The translations under genes and the position numbers were made by a program. The notes below the pieces were generated by a model. That model was given only the letters and a program-made list of their open reading frames with translations, did not search any database and was not told the origin of the DNA. A stretch of DNA of 64,000 nucleotides, taken from the NCBI RefSeq assembly GCF_016862195.1, contig NZ_BOMM01000060.1:1-64000 (forward strand), read 5' to 3'. Of this stretch, positions 32,982-41,835 are shown in pieces. This stretch comes from Paractinoplanes ferrugineus. Its GTDB lineage: Bacteria; Actinomycetota; Actinomycetes; Mycobacteriales; Micromonosporaceae. Position 1 is the stretch's first letter. Every line of letters starts with the position of its first letter.

Positions 32982-33335
32982 TCAGTCGAGCAGCAGCGTG
33001 TGGACGCTGGTGATCAAGCCGTCGGCGACGAGCGCGATGTCGACCCCGCGCACGACCGGCGGCTGTCCCTCGGGACCGAAGTTCCACTCCAGCATGCCCA
33101 GGTCGTGGCTGACCCGCAGCGGGCCGCCGGCGGTGAACACGAACCCCGGAGCCCCGTCGAGGATCTGCTGCGCCTTGGCGTCGAGCGCCTCGTGGCCCTC
33201 GACGACCGCGTCGGGATCGGCGAACCGGACGTGCGGCGCATAGGTCCGCGCGATCGCGGCCCGGCGCCGGTCGCCGTCGCGCTCGTTGAAGACCTCCAGC
33301 AGGTTGGCGTTCATCAGCTGCTCGACGGTGGCCAT
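32982..33335 (-). CDS. SnoaL/NTF2-like small protein
   Basis: 117 aa, ATG. The cone-shaped NTF2 fold is suggested by MNANLLEVFNERDGDRRRAAIARTYAPHVRFADPDAVVEGHEAL and the later strands LGMLEWNFGP and VRGVDIALVADGLITSVHTLL. It could be a small isomerase or a ligand-binding protein. It is divergent from a MarR regulator with an ATGAC-N2-GTCAT site between, so it is probably the repressed gene. Confidence 0.82.
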   Translation of the reverse strand: MATVEQLMNANLLEVFNERDGDRRRAAIARTYAPHVRFADPDAVVEGHEALDAKAQQILDGAPGFVFTAGGPLRVSHDLGMLEWNFGPEGQPPVVRGVDIALVADGLITSVHTLLLD

Positions 33336-33393
33336 CGCACTCTCCTCGAATCAGGGGCCTCAAGTCACGGGGCTCGCGTGCCGAAGACGATAT

Positions 33394-33405
33394 ATGACAC
33401 GTCAT
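33394..33405. promoter_or_regulatory. Inverted repeat ATGAC-N2-GTCAT, possible MarR operator
   Basis: A perfect 5+5 inverted repeat lies in an AT-richer island between the divergent SnoaL (start 33335) and MarR (start 33451) genes. Position and size fit a MarR-family site. Confidence 0.5.
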
Positions 33406-33450
33406 GCAATTGGCTGGTGTTGTCGGACACCCCGTTGCTAGGTTCGGACC

Positions 33451-33921
33451 GTGGTCGACGATCTTCCTGAACCGGGCGGCCTCGACCCGCTCGAGCTCCG
33501 GGCCTGGCGCGGGCTCATCGAGGTCACGCCGCTGCTCCAGCGGCACCTCGACCGGTTGCTGATGGCCGACTCCGGGCTGTCCGGCAGTGACTACCCGGTG
33601 CTGGTGGCCCTGCACGAGCGCGGCGAACCGGCGCTGCGCTCCACCCAGCTGGCCGATCTGATCGGCTGGGAGCAGAGCCGGCTGTCCCACCACCTGGCCC
33701 GGATGGAGAGCCGCGGACTGGTCGTGCGCAGCCGGCACCGGTCCGACAACCGGGTGGCCGAGGTCCGCCTGACCGAGCACGGCCGGGCGACCTTCCGGCG
33801 CGCCGCCAAGCAGCACTCGCAGGCCGTCCGCACCCACTTCGCCGAGGTGCTCAGCTCCGCCGAGCTGGAAGCCCTCGCCACCGTCATGGAAACGATCAAG
33901 AACCACCTCGACACCGCCTGA
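33451..33921 (+). CDS. MarR family transcriptional regulator
   Basis: 156 aa from GTG. The winged helix is LRSTQLADLIGWEQSRLSHHLARMESRGLVVRSRHRSDNRVAEVRLTEHGRATFR, flanked by the dimerisation helices. The D-x-R wing motif is replaced by HRSDNRVAEVRLT, still the canonical beta-wing. Its likely target is the divergent SnoaL-like gene and possibly the LLM oxidoreductase that starts 37 nt downstream. Confidence 0.9.
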   Translation: MVDDLPEPGGLDPLELRAWRGLIEVTPLLQRHLDRLLMADSGLSGSDYPVLVALHERGEPALRSTQLADLIGWEQSRLSHHLARMESRGLVVRSRHRSDNRVAEVRLTEHGRATFRRAAKQHSQAVRTHFAEVLSSAELEALATVMETIKNHLDTA

Positions 33922-33958
33922 CGGGAATCCGGGGCCACCACGCGGGGTTGGCACGGGC

Positions 33959-35002
33959 GTGGAGAAGAAGATCGGATTCCTGTCGTTCGGGCACTGGCGC
34001 GATGCCGCCGGGTCACAGACACGCAGTGCGGCGGACTCGCTGCTGCAGACCATCGAGCTGGCCGAGGCGGCCGAGGAACTCGGGGTCGACGGGGCGTACG
34101 TGCGAGTGCACCACTTCGAGCGGCAGCTCGCCGCACCGTTCCCGCTGCTGGCGGCGATCGGGGCGCGCACCCGGCGGATCGAGATCGGCACCGGCGTGAT
34201 CGACATGCGCTACGAGAACCCGCTCTACATGGCCGAGGAGGCCGCGGCCGCCGACCTGATCGGTGGCGGGCGGCTGCAGCTCGGGGTCAGCCGGGGATCG
34301 CCGGAGACCGCGCTCGACGGCGCCGCCAACTTCGGCTACGTACCGGCGGAGGGCAGCACCGTCGCGGACCTCGCGCGCGAGAAGACGACGATCTTCCTGG
34401 ACGCGATCAGCGGCAAGGCGATGGCGCGCACCGACCCGGCCCGCACCGGGATCAGTGGCGGGCTGGCCGTCCAGCCGCAGTCCCCCGGCCTGCGCGAGCG
34501 CATCTGGTGGGGCGCGGGCACCCGGCAGACCGCGACGTGGGCGGCCGGGCTCGGGCTCAACCTGCAGAGCTCGACGCTGCTGTCGGAGGACACCGGGGTG
34601 CCGTTCGACCAGCTCCAGGCCGAGCAGATCCAGCTCTACCGGGACGCCTGGAAAGAGGCCGGCCACGACCGGGAGCCCCGCGTCTCGGTCTCGCGCAGCG
34701 TGCTGCCGATCACCGAGGACATCGACCGCCTCTACTTCGGCAACCAGGAGAACGAGGACCAGGTGGGCCTGCTCGAGGGGGTCCGGTCACGCTTCGGCCG
34801 CACGTACGCGGGTGAGCCCGACCGCATCGCCGAGGAACTGGCGAACGACGCCGCCGTCCGGGCCGCCGACTCGATCCTGTTCACGGTGCCCAACCAGCTC
34901 GGTGTCGCCTACAACGCGCGCATCCTGGAGACGATCGTGAAGCACATCGCCCCGGCGATCGGCTGGGCGCCGAAGTTCCGGAACCCGGTTTCCTTGAGGT
35001 AG
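33959..35002 (+). CDS. LLM class flavin-dependent oxidoreductase
   Basis: 347 aa from GTG. Luciferase-like TIM-barrel signatures: KIGFLSFGHWRDA, LAEAAEELGVDGAYVRVHHFERQLAAPFPLLAAIGARTRRIEIGTGVIDMRYENPLYMAEEAAAADLIGGGRLQLGVSRGSPE. It would be an FMN- or F420-dependent monooxygenase or reductase; the cofactor cannot be decided by eye. It follows the MarR gene on the same strand at short distance, suggesting co-regulation in redox or xenobiotic metabolism (inference). Confidence 0.9.
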   Translation: MEKKIGFLSFGHWRDAAGSQTRSAADSLLQTIELAEAAEELGVDGAYVRVHHFERQLAAPFPLLAAIGARTRRIEIGTGVIDMRYENPLYMAEEAAAADLIGGGRLQLGVSRGSPETALDGAANFGYVPAEGSTVADLAREKTTIFLDAISGKAMARTDPARTGISGGLAVQPQSPGLRERIWWGAGTRQTATWAAGLGLNLQSSTLLSEDTGVPFDQLQAEQIQLYRDAWKEAGHDREPRVSVSRSVLPITEDIDRLYFGNQENEDQVGLLEGVRSRFGRTYAGEPDRIAEELANDAAVRAADSILFTVPNQLGVAYNARILETIVKHIAPAIGWAPKFRNPVSLR

Positions 35003-35030
35003 CGGCTCCGGTCGATGAGACTCGGACGGT

Positions 35031-35042
35031 GAGAGCGCTCTC
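35031..35042. promoter_or_regulatory. GAGAGCGCTCTC palindrome, probable LacI-type operator
   Basis: A perfect 12-bp palindrome centred on AGCGCT, 46 bp upstream of the GH64 gene. It resembles the CebR-type sites (TGGGAGCGCTCCCA) known to control secreted glycanases in actinobacteria. Related palindromes occur at 44885-44897 and 44941-44954 before two other secreted carbohydrate-active genes. Confidence 0.65.
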
Positions 35043-35087
35043 GCATCCCCCTAGCCGCGAGGGCGCACCACTGTTCGGGAGACTCCC

Positions 35088-36431
35088 ATGCGACACGCCA
35101 TCCCCCGGCGCCGGCTGACCACGGCCGCGCTCGGCGCCGTACTCCTGGTCCTCGGCCTGTTCCCGGCCGCCGGCCGGGCCGACGCCGCCGACACCCTGCT
35201 CTCGCAGGGCCGACCCGCCACCGCGTCGAGCACCGAGAGCGGCGCCTACGCCGCGAGCGCGGCCGTCGACGGCAACACCGGCACCCGCTGGTCGAGCGCG
35301 TTCAGCGACCCGCAGTGGCTGCGGGTCGACCTCGGCGCGACAGCCACCATCACCTCGGTCAAGCTGACCTGGGAGGCCGCGTACGCGAAGTCCTTCCAGA
35401 TCCAGACCTCGGCCGACGGCAGCACCTGGACCACCGTCTACAGCACCACCACCGGCACCGGCGGCACGCAGAGCCTCACGGTGCGCGGCTCCGGGCGATA
35501 CGTCCGGGTGAACGGCACCGTCCGCGCGACCCCCTACGGCTACTCGCTGTGGGAGTTCCAGGTCTACGGCACCGGCGGCACCGGCGGTGGCGGCAGCAGC
35601 ACCGCGATGCCCGACTCGTTCTGGGGTGACACCGCCGGCATCCCGGCCGCCCGCAACGTCGTCGAGGTCAAGGTGCTCAACCGGACCAACGGCCGGTACC
35701 CCGACAGCCAGGTGTTCTGGAGCTTCAACGGCCAGACCCACTCCATCGCCGAGCAGCCCTACCTCGACATGCCGGCCAACTCGGCCGGGCGGATGTACTT
35801 CCACCTCGGCTCGGCCGACAGCCAGTACTACGACTTCATCGAGTTCACCGTCGGACCGGACGTCTTCAACGGCAACACCACCCGGGTCGACGCCTTCGGG
35901 CTGAAGCTCGCCCTGCGGCTGCACTCGCACGACGGAACCGACCAGCAGGTCGGCGAGAACTACCAGACCTTCACCGAGGACCGGATGGCCACGTTCGCCC
36001 GGTTCGCGGCGGCCGTTCCCACACCGTTCCAGCACTCGGCCACCGCCACCGCGCCGTACCGGATCGTGTCACCGGGCGGCGACCCCGCCTTCCAGCCGGG
36101 CGGGCAATACCAGAACTACCTGTCCTCGTACGCGTCGTCGGTCGGCGTCAGCGCCACCACCCAGCAGATCTTCGGCTGCTCGGGCCCGCTCGCCGCGAAC
36201 GCCGCCCAGTGCGCGGCGCTCAACCGGCACACCGCCGACCTGCCCGCCGCCCAGCAGGAGACGGTGAGCAACTTCTACCGGGCGGCGCCGGCCAACTACT
36301 ACGCCGAGTTCTGGCACGACAACTCGCTCGGCGCGCTCGCCTACGGCTTCCCCTACGACGACGTGGCCGGGCAGTCGACGTTCATCTCGCACGGCGACCC
36401 GCAGTATCTGCTGGTGGCGGTGGGCTGGTGA
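35088..36431 (+). CDS. Secreted GH64 beta-1,3-glucanase with discoidin-like CBM
   Basis: 447 aa, ATG with GGGAGACTCCC before it. Signal peptide to about residue 34 (RRLTTAALGAVLLVLGLFPAAGRADAA). Residues ~38-160 form an F5/8 type C (CBM32-like) module: ATASSTESGAYAASAAVDGNTGTRWSSAFSDPQWLRVDLG. A Gly/Ser linker leads to the GH64 domain (DSFWGDTAGIPAARNVVEVKVLNRTNGRYPDSQVFWSFNGQ ... NYYAEFWHDNSLGALAYGFPYDDVAGQSTFISHGDPQYLLVAVGW). GH64 enzymes release laminaripentaose-type oligomers from fungal beta-1,3-glucan. Expression is probably controlled through the palindrome at 35031. Confidence 0.92.
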   Translation: MRHAIPRRRLTTAALGAVLLVLGLFPAAGRADAADTLLSQGRPATASSTESGAYAASAAVDGNTGTRWSSAFSDPQWLRVDLGATATITSVKLTWEAAYAKSFQIQTSADGSTWTTVYSTTTGTGGTQSLTVRGSGRYVRVNGTVRATPYGYSLWEFQVYGTGGTGGGGSSTAMPDSFWGDTAGIPAARNVVEVKVLNRTNGRYPDSQVFWSFNGQTHSIAEQPYLDMPANSAGRMYFHLGSADSQYYDFIEFTVGPDVFNGNTTRVDAFGLKLALRLHSHDGTDQQVGENYQTFTEDRMATFARFAAAVPTPFQHSATATAPYRIVSPGGDPAFQPGGQYQNYLSSYASSVGVSATTQQIFGCSGPLAANAAQCAALNRHTADLPAAQQETVSNFYRAAPANYYAEFWHDNSLGALAYGFPYDDVAGQSTFISHGDPQYLLVAVGW

Positions 36432-36434
36432 GCC

Positions 36435-37928
36435 TCAGCCGTTGCGCGGGCGCCGCGCGACGGTGAGCAGGTGGGTGGTCGGCCAGTCGAGCTCGCGGCC
36501 GTCGAGCTCGCTGAGCGACGCGACCGGCGCGATCCGGTTGTCGATCACCCAGTCGTTGCGGATCGCCGCCGAGGCCGGGTCCAGTTCGAACCCGGCCTCG
36601 GCCAGCAACTCACGCCAGTCGGCGAAGCTCAGGCCGCAGAACTGCTCGTGGGTCTCCGACAGCCAGTTGTCCACGTAGTCCTTGCGGGTCAGGAAGTCCA
36701 TGGCGGCGCCCAGCTCGATCCGCACGACGTCCTCGCCGACCGGCTCGAACCGGAACGGGAAGGCGAAATCGACGGCGAACTGGTCCAGTTTGGCGCGGGT
36801 CGACAGACTCGCGACGTACGCCTGGACGTGCTCCTCGGTCCCGAGGTCGCGCCGTGGTTCCGCCGGATTGTCGCCGTCGACCGTGGTGAGCTTCAGGAGC
36901 ACCTCGCGGTGCGGGTCGTCGGGCCCGCACACGTCGCTGTTGATCCAGACGCCGCCGGGCGCGGTGTGGTCGTGGATCCGCTTGACGAACTGCCGCAGCG
37001 ACTCCCGCTGCTGCCCGTACGACCAGATCTCGTGGGTCAGCGCGAACGTCAGCGTGGTGTCGACCGAGCGGTCCGCGAAGATCGCGCCGCCCAGGACGTT
37101 GCGCTGGTAGAAGTAGACGTTCGCGTTCTGGAAGACGCCCTGCGCCTTCTTGTGCACGCACTCCTGGAAGAGGTGCCGGGCCACCTCGACGCCGATCAGG
37201 TCGCTCTCGTGCAGCGCCGGCTCCCGGTCGGCCAGCTCCAGCAACGAGCCGGCCCCGCAGCCGATGTCCACGATCCGGCCCGGCCGCACGTGGCTCTTCA
37301 CCGCGGACCACTTGCGCTCGGCGGCGTCGGCGAACGCCTCGACATAGGTGCGGTAGTCGCGCGTCGTGGTCAGCCCACCCTCGTCGCCGACCAGCGGATC
37401 GTTGACCGCCGCCCGCACCTGCTCGACGAGGCGGTAGCGCTCGAACACGTCGATCGTCGCCGGATGGGCCAGCTCACGCCAGGTCTCGTCGCCGCCGGCG
37501 AGGCGCAGCAGCACGTCCCAGGGCCGTTCCGGGGCCGGGTCCGTCTCCGCCTCCACGAGCGCGATCTCGAAGCCGAGCTTCTCGTAGAGCGCCGCGACCT
37601 CCGGCGTCGAACAGGCGACCACCGTGTCGGCCGGAGTCAGCTCCAGACCCGTCGCCACCGCCACCGTCTTCAGCGTCACCTCGGCGAACGCGTTCGTGGG
37701 GGCGGTGTCGAAGATCGGCACGACCAGGGAACGCAGGCCGGTCTGCGCGCTGAGGCGCTCGACGGCGGCCTCCCGGCGGTGGTACGGGACCGGGTTGCGC
37801 TTGGTGTTCTCGTGGTTGGCCGAGGTGACCGCCCAGACGATGGTGGCGTCGGCGAACCGCGCCAGGTAGTCGGCCTGGAACCGGGTCAGCAGGTGATGGC
37901 GGCCGGGGAAGAGCACGTACATCTGCAA
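36435..37928 (-). CDS. Nucleotidyltransferase-like / SAM methyltransferase fusion protein
   Basis: 497 aa from TTG 37928, 7 nt after AGGGGA; an ATG at 37922 is the alternative. Residues 1-~150 look like a HIGH-superfamily nucleotidyltransferase related to NMN adenylyltransferases: MYVLFPGRHHLLTRFQADYLARFADATIVWAVTS, then ENTKRNPVPYHRREAAVERL (NMNAT-like 'ENPF...R'). The second half is a class I methyltransferase: RPGRIVDIGCGAGSLLELADRE (motif I), LIGVEVARHLFQ and VDTTLTFALTHEIWSY. The order NT then MT in one chain is unusual and the substrate is unknown. The gene is divergent from a DUF1684 gene. Confidence 0.6.
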   Translation of the reverse strand: MQMYVLFPGRHHLLTRFQADYLARFADATIVWAVTSANHENTKRNPVPYHRREAAVERLSAQTGLRSLVVPIFDTAPTNAFAEVTLKTVAVATGLELTPADTVVACSTPEVAALYEKLGFEIALVEAETDPAPERPWDVLLRLAGGDETWRELAHPATIDVFERYRLVEQVRAAVNDPLVGDEGGLTTTRDYRTYVEAFADAAERKWSAVKSHVRPGRIVDIGCGAGSLLELADREPALHESDLIGVEVARHLFQECVHKKAQGVFQNANVYFYQRNVLGGAIFADRSVDTTLTFALTHEIWSYGQQRESLRQFVKRIHDHTAPGGVWINSDVCGPDDPHREVLLKLTTVDGDNPAEPRRDLGTEEHVQAYVASLSTRAKLDQFAVDFAFPFRFEPVGEDVVRIELGAAMDFLTRKDYVDNWLSETHEQFCGLSFADWRELLAEAGFELDPASAAIRNDWVIDNRIAPVASLSELDGRELDWPTTHLLTVARRPRNG

Positions 37929-37951
37929 GATCGTATCCCCTGGCCCTATCT

Positions 37952-37974
37952 CCTATCGTGTCCGTAGGGATAGG
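37952..37974. promoter_or_regulatory. Inverted repeat CCTATC-N11-GATAGG in a divergent promoter region
   Basis: The arms are perfect, and a further CTATC copy lies just left (37946-37950). The site sits between the fusion gene (start 37928) and the DUF1684 gene (start 37983). No adjacent regulator gene suggests what binds it. Confidence 0.4.
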
Positions 37975-37982
37975 CTCGGGCC

Positions 37983-38771
37983 ATGGCTACCGACGACTGG
38001 GCGCAGTGGCACACCGCGCACGAACAACAACTGGCCGCCCCGCACGGGTTCCTGGCCATCACCAGCCTGAACTTCCTCACCACGACACCGCAGCGCTTCC
38101 CCGACGCGCCCGGCGCATGGTCGACCGGCCCCGCCGGGGTGGTCGTCGCGCTGGACGACGGCGAAACCGTGACCGTCGACGGCGTCGAGAAGACCGGGAC
38201 CGTCACGCTCGGCGTCATCGCCGAACGCGAAGGCATCGACGTGCTCGCCGGCGACGCCGTGCTCGAGGTGGCCAAGCGCGGTGGCTTCGACATCGTGCGG
38301 CCGCGGCACCCCGCCCACGCGTTGCGCGAGCAGTTCCACGGAACGCCCGCCTACGAGCCGGACGAGAAGTGGGTGCTCAGCGGGCGGTTCGTGCCGTTCG
38401 AGGCGCCGCGCGACGTGACGGTGGGTGCGGCGGTCGAGGGGCTGGAGCACGTCTACGAGTCGCCGGGCCAGGTCGAGTTCGAGGCGCTGGGGACGCCGCT
38501 GGCGCTGACCGTTTTCAACGGGCGCTCCCCGGGGTCGTTCTTCGCCCTGTTCACTGACGAGACGTCGGGTGTCACCACCTATGCGGCCAACCGCAGCCTG
38601 GCGATCGACGCGCCGACCGCCGACGGAACCGTGACGCTCGACTTCACCCGGGCGACCAACCTGCCGTGCGCCTACACGGATTTCGCGACGTGCCCGCTGC
38701 CGCCCGCCGAGAACCGGCTGCCGATCGCGGTGGAGGCCGGCGAGAAGATCCCCTACGAACGTTCGGCCTGA
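37983..38771 (+). CDS. DUF1684 domain-containing protein
   Basis: 262 aa, ATG. The conserved DUF1684 ending is complete: GTVTLDFTRATNLPCAYTDFATCPLPPAENRLPIAVEAGEKIPY, and the N-terminus WAQWHTAHEQQLAAPHGFLAITSLNFL is also typical. The family is a widespread soluble beta-rich protein without a firmly assigned reaction. It is divergent from the nucleotidyltransferase-methyltransferase fusion. Confidence 0.88.
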   Translation: MATDDWAQWHTAHEQQLAAPHGFLAITSLNFLTTTPQRFPDAPGAWSTGPAGVVVALDDGETVTVDGVEKTGTVTLGVIAEREGIDVLAGDAVLEVAKRGGFDIVRPRHPAHALREQFHGTPAYEPDEKWVLSGRFVPFEAPRDVTVGAAVEGLEHVYESPGQVEFEALGTPLALTVFNGRSPGSFFALFTDETSGVTTYAANRSLAIDAPTADGTVTLDFTRATNLPCAYTDFATCPLPPAENRLPIAVEAGEKIPYERSA

Positions 38772-39022
38772 TTGCTGGGCCGGCCGCCGCACGTGCAGGA
38801 ACGAGGCCCGTGGCAGTGCGGTCGTCGCCGAGGCAAGTCAACTCGTCAGGTCTGGTCCTCGCGGCGACGAGAACGGGCGGCGATGTCATGCGAGGAGCGG
38901 TACGGCAACTCCGGCGGGCTCGAGGGCCTACGCCGGACGACTCTGCGTGATGCCACCGGATTCCCGTGCCGCCGGTCCGCAGGCCGTCAGTGACACCACG
39001 TGATACATCTCAGAGGAACTGA

Positions 39023-39469
39023 GTGCGCCGTTTGGAGTTGATCGTGGTGGATATCGACCTGGCGGCTGTCGTGGTGCCCTATGTCACGGCGGCGGTCGCC
39101 GCGTACGGGTCGGCGATCGCGCAGCGAGTGCAGGACGGGGCTGTCGACGCCACCACCGACGGCACGGCAAGACTGGGCCGCCGGCTGCTGAACCGGATCC
39201 TCCGTCGTGGCGAATCCGAACCGGCGATCGCCGCAGCCGTGCAGGACGTGGCCGACCGGCCGGACGATGCGGACCGTGTCGCGGCCCTACGATCACAGAT
39301 CCGCAAGGCGATCGAGGCCGACACCGTGCTGGCCGCCGACGTCGCCACGCTGCTGGGGACGGACGGCGCGACGATCGATGCGTCCGGGAACCGTGCGACG
39401 GCCATGTACCAGAACACCGGCATCGTGCAGACGGGTGACCGCAGCACGGCCTGGCAAGATCGCGATTGA
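39023..39469 (+). CDS. Bell-domain-like small effector with C-terminal amyloid-type motif
   Basis: 148 aa from GTG 39023 with AGAGGAA upstream; a GTG at 39044 is possible. The N-terminal ~110 residues are helical, opening with AAVVVPYVTAAVAAYGSAIAQRVQDGAVD, then LGRRLLNRILRRGESEPAIAAAVQDVADRPDDADRVAALRSQIRKAI. This layout is found in actinobacterial small proteins next to STAND genes (Bell domain in amyloid-signalling work). The C-terminus NRATAMYQNTGIVQTGDRST shares N-x-GIVQTGD with the N-terminus of the STAND protein encoded 1 nt downstream. In such pairs the activated NLR templates amyloid folding of the effector, which then harms the cell membrane. The functional assignment is inference from motif and layout. 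Confidence 0.72.
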   Translation: MRRLELIVVDIDLAAVVVPYVTAAVAAYGSAIAQRVQDGAVDATTDGTARLGRRLLNRILRRGESEPAIAAAVQDVADRPDDADRVAALRSQIRKAIEADTVLAADVATLLGTDGATIDASGNRATAMYQNTGIVQTGDRSTAWQDRD

Positions 39470-39470
39470 C

Positions 39471-41783
39471 ATGCCGAGACCCGGCAACTTCGGAGAGCGC
39501 TCGATCTCGATCGGCCACAACGCCGGTATCGTTCAGACCGGTGATCACGCGCAGGCCCGGGTGCTGAGCGGGGCGATCACCCTGAGATCGCCGTCGGAGG
39601 TGGACCCGCCGGACTCAGGGGTGTGGGGAGTCGCCAAGGCGGCGACGCGCGAGTTCGTCGGACGATCCAGCCAATTGGACGAACTGGATCCGCTCGGGGG
39701 TGGCGGAGCCGGAGTCGTGACCCAGGCCGTGCACGGGCTCGGCGGCGTCGGGAAGACGGAACTGGCTCTGCAATACGCGACGCGTCACCGAGCGCGCTAT
39801 CGCGTGACCTGGTGGGTGGTCGCCGAATCCGCGGACACGATTCAAGCGGGACTCCACACGCTGGCCTCGCGTCTGCACCCGGGCATCCTGACCCTCGTTA
39901 CGGAGGCGGCGGCTGCCGACTGGGCTATCGGCTGGTTGCAGTGCCACGACGACTGGCTGTTGGTGCTGGACAACGTGGAACACCGGCACGAGGTCGAACC
40001 TCTGCTGGGCCAACTGAGCAACGGCCACGTACTGATCACCACTCGACGCGATGCGCGGTGGGAGAGCATCACCGATCGGTCACTGCGGCTCGGCGTGCTC
40101 GATGAAGACGCCTCGATCGCCCTGCTGATCCGGCTGAGCGGCCAGGACGATCCGGCGACCGCCGCCGCCCTGGCTCGGGAACTGGGCCACCTACCGCTGG
40201 CACTGCAGCAGGCCGGGGCATATCTACGGCAGACCCAAACCGCGATGGGTGATTACCTGCGACGGCTGCTCGATGAGCCGGGGCAGGTTCTGGCCACGGT
40301 GGCGTTCGGCGACGACGCGTCGCGTTCGGTGGCCTCCACCTGGTCGATCACTATGAGCCGGATCGAGGAGCAGGCACCGTTGGCCGCGCTCCTGATGCAC
40401 CTTCTGTCCTGCTACGCGACAGACGCCCTTCCGCGCGAAGTAATTGTTTCCGGCACAGATGCGGCCTGGGAGGCGGAGGCCGCGGCCGCACTGGGGACTC
40501 TGGCGTCCTACCACATGATCGATTTGACGAAAGACACCGTGACGGTTCATCGGCTGGTGCAATCCGCGACCATCAGCCAGATCGTCGACGGCGCGGGCGA
40601 CGCCGGCGCGACGAGTCCGGGTGCGGCGAGTCCCTGGCCAGAACTGCTCAGGCTGGCCGTCGACATCCTCGCGACGTCCGTGCCGGTCGGTAATCCCGAG
40701 TTCGTCCTGACTGAACGAACTCGTTGGGCGGCACTGAGTCCGCACGTCGCCGCGCTCGAGCGCCTGTGCGACGACGGTCCGGGCTTGAATCTGGCCGAGC
40801 TTCTCCTGAAGGCAGCCGTCTATGAGACCACCCAGGGCCGTTACCGACGCGCGATGGACTACGACCGACGTGCTCTGACCATCATCGAAGCGGTACGCGG
40901 CCCTGATCATGTCGAGGTGGCCGCTGCACTTGATCATTTGACGGTGAGCCTGACTCACCTGGCGCGGGCGGACGAAGCTGAACCGTTGCAGCGCCGGGCC
41001 CTGGCCATCACCGAGGCCGCGCTCGGGCCCGACCACACAGACACGGCCGCAAGCCTGCACAACCTCGCCAATACACTCCGAGATCTTGGACGAGCCGACG
41101 AGGCCGAGCCGTTGCAGCGCCGGGCGCTGGCCATCACGGAGGCCAATCTGGGCCCCGAGCATCCCGAGGTCGCCAATCGGCTGGGGAGCCTCGCGGGCAC
41201 CCTTCGCGATCTCGGCCGGGCGGCCGAGTCCGAGCGACTCTTTCGCAGATCTCTCGCCATTGCCGAGTCCGCGTTCGGCTCCGGTCACCCCTTGGTGGCC
41301 TTGTGCTTGAACAACCTGGCCACGAGCCTGCGTGACCTCAACCGGCCGGCGGAAGCGGAGCCGTTACTCCGTCACGCCCTGCTGATAGCCGAGAAGACGC
41401 TCGAGCCCGACCATCACCGCGTGGCCACCGTGATGAACAACCTCGCTGGTTGCCTGCGCGAGCTCGACCGGGCCGGTGAGGCCGAGACGATGCACCGCCG
41501 AGCCTTGACCCTTGTCGAGAATGTTCTGGGGTCCGATCACCCGGAAGTAGCGGCGGTGCTGGACAACCTCGCCGTCACCCTGCGGAAGCTGGATCGCGCC
41601 GTCGAAGCCGAGCCACTGGCACGACGCGCCGTAACCATTACCCAGGCCGCGCCGAGCCTCGACACTATGGCGGCAGTCGAACAGGTCGGCACTTTGACCC
41701 TGATCCTGCACGATCTCGGCAAGGACGCAGAAGCCAAGGCCCTGACACGTCAAATTGTCGGGATGCTCTACCCAGGCTCGTAG
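39471..41783 (+). CDS. NB-ARC-TPR STAND protein (NLR-like) with N-terminal amyloid-type motif
   Basis: 770 aa from ATG 39471, 1 nt after the effector stop. Residues ~10-30 read ISIGHNAGIVQTGDHAQA, matching the C-terminal motif of the upstream protein. NB-ARC: EFVGRSSQLDEL, Walker A GLGGVGKTELAL (~89-100), Walker B DWLLVLDNVEH, HVLITTRRDARW, LGHLPLALQQAGAYL. The C-terminal ~300 residues are 42-residue TPRs (RALAITEAALGPDHTDTAASLHNLANTLRDLGRADEAEPLQ-type, about six to seven). Codon use looks less strictly GC3-rich than the neighbours, which may indicate horizontal origin. It likely acts as the sensor/switch of a regulated-death or immunity pair. Confidence 0.85.
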   Translation: MPRPGNFGERSISIGHNAGIVQTGDHAQARVLSGAITLRSPSEVDPPDSGVWGVAKAATREFVGRSSQLDELDPLGGGGAGVVTQAVHGLGGVGKTELALQYATRHRARYRVTWWVVAESADTIQAGLHTLASRLHPGILTLVTEAAAADWAIGWLQCHDDWLLVLDNVEHRHEVEPLLGQLSNGHVLITTRRDARWESITDRSLRLGVLDEDASIALLIRLSGQDDPATAAALARELGHLPLALQQAGAYLRQTQTAMGDYLRRLLDEPGQVLATVAFGDDASRSVASTWSITMSRIEEQAPLAALLMHLLSCYATDALPREVIVSGTDAAWEAEAAAALGTLASYHMIDLTKDTVTVHRLVQSATISQIVDGAGDAGATSPGAASPWPELLRLAVDILATSVPVGNPEFVLTERTRWAALSPHVAALERLCDDGPGLNLAELLLKAAVYETTQGRYRRAMDYDRRALTIIEAVRGPDHVEVAAALDHLTVSLTHLARADEAEPLQRRALAITEAALGPDHTDTAASLHNLANTLRDLGRADEAEPLQRRALAITEANLGPEHPEVANRLGSLAGTLRDLGRAAESERLFRRSLAIAESAFGSGHPLVALCLNNLATSLRDLNRPAEAEPLLRHALLIAEKTLEPDHHRVATVMNNLAGCLRELDRAGEAETMHRRALTLVENVLGSDHPEVAAVLDNLAVTLRKLDRAVEAEPLARRAVTITQAAPSLDTMAAVEQVGTLTLILHDLGKDAEAKALTRQIVGMLYPGS

Positions 41784-41784
41784 C

Positions 41785-41823
41785 GCGTGGCCCTCCCCGG
41801 GTTGCCGCCGGGGAGGGCCACGC
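41785..41823. terminator. Strong bidirectional hairpin between the NLR and GH54 genes
   Basis: GCGTGGCCCTCCCCGG, a 7-nt loop and CCGGGGAGGGCCACGC form a perfect 16-bp stem starting 1 nt after the NLR stop. It also serves the convergent GH54 gene ending at 41836. Confidence 0.9.
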
Positions 41824-41835
41824 TCGGCGCGCGGG

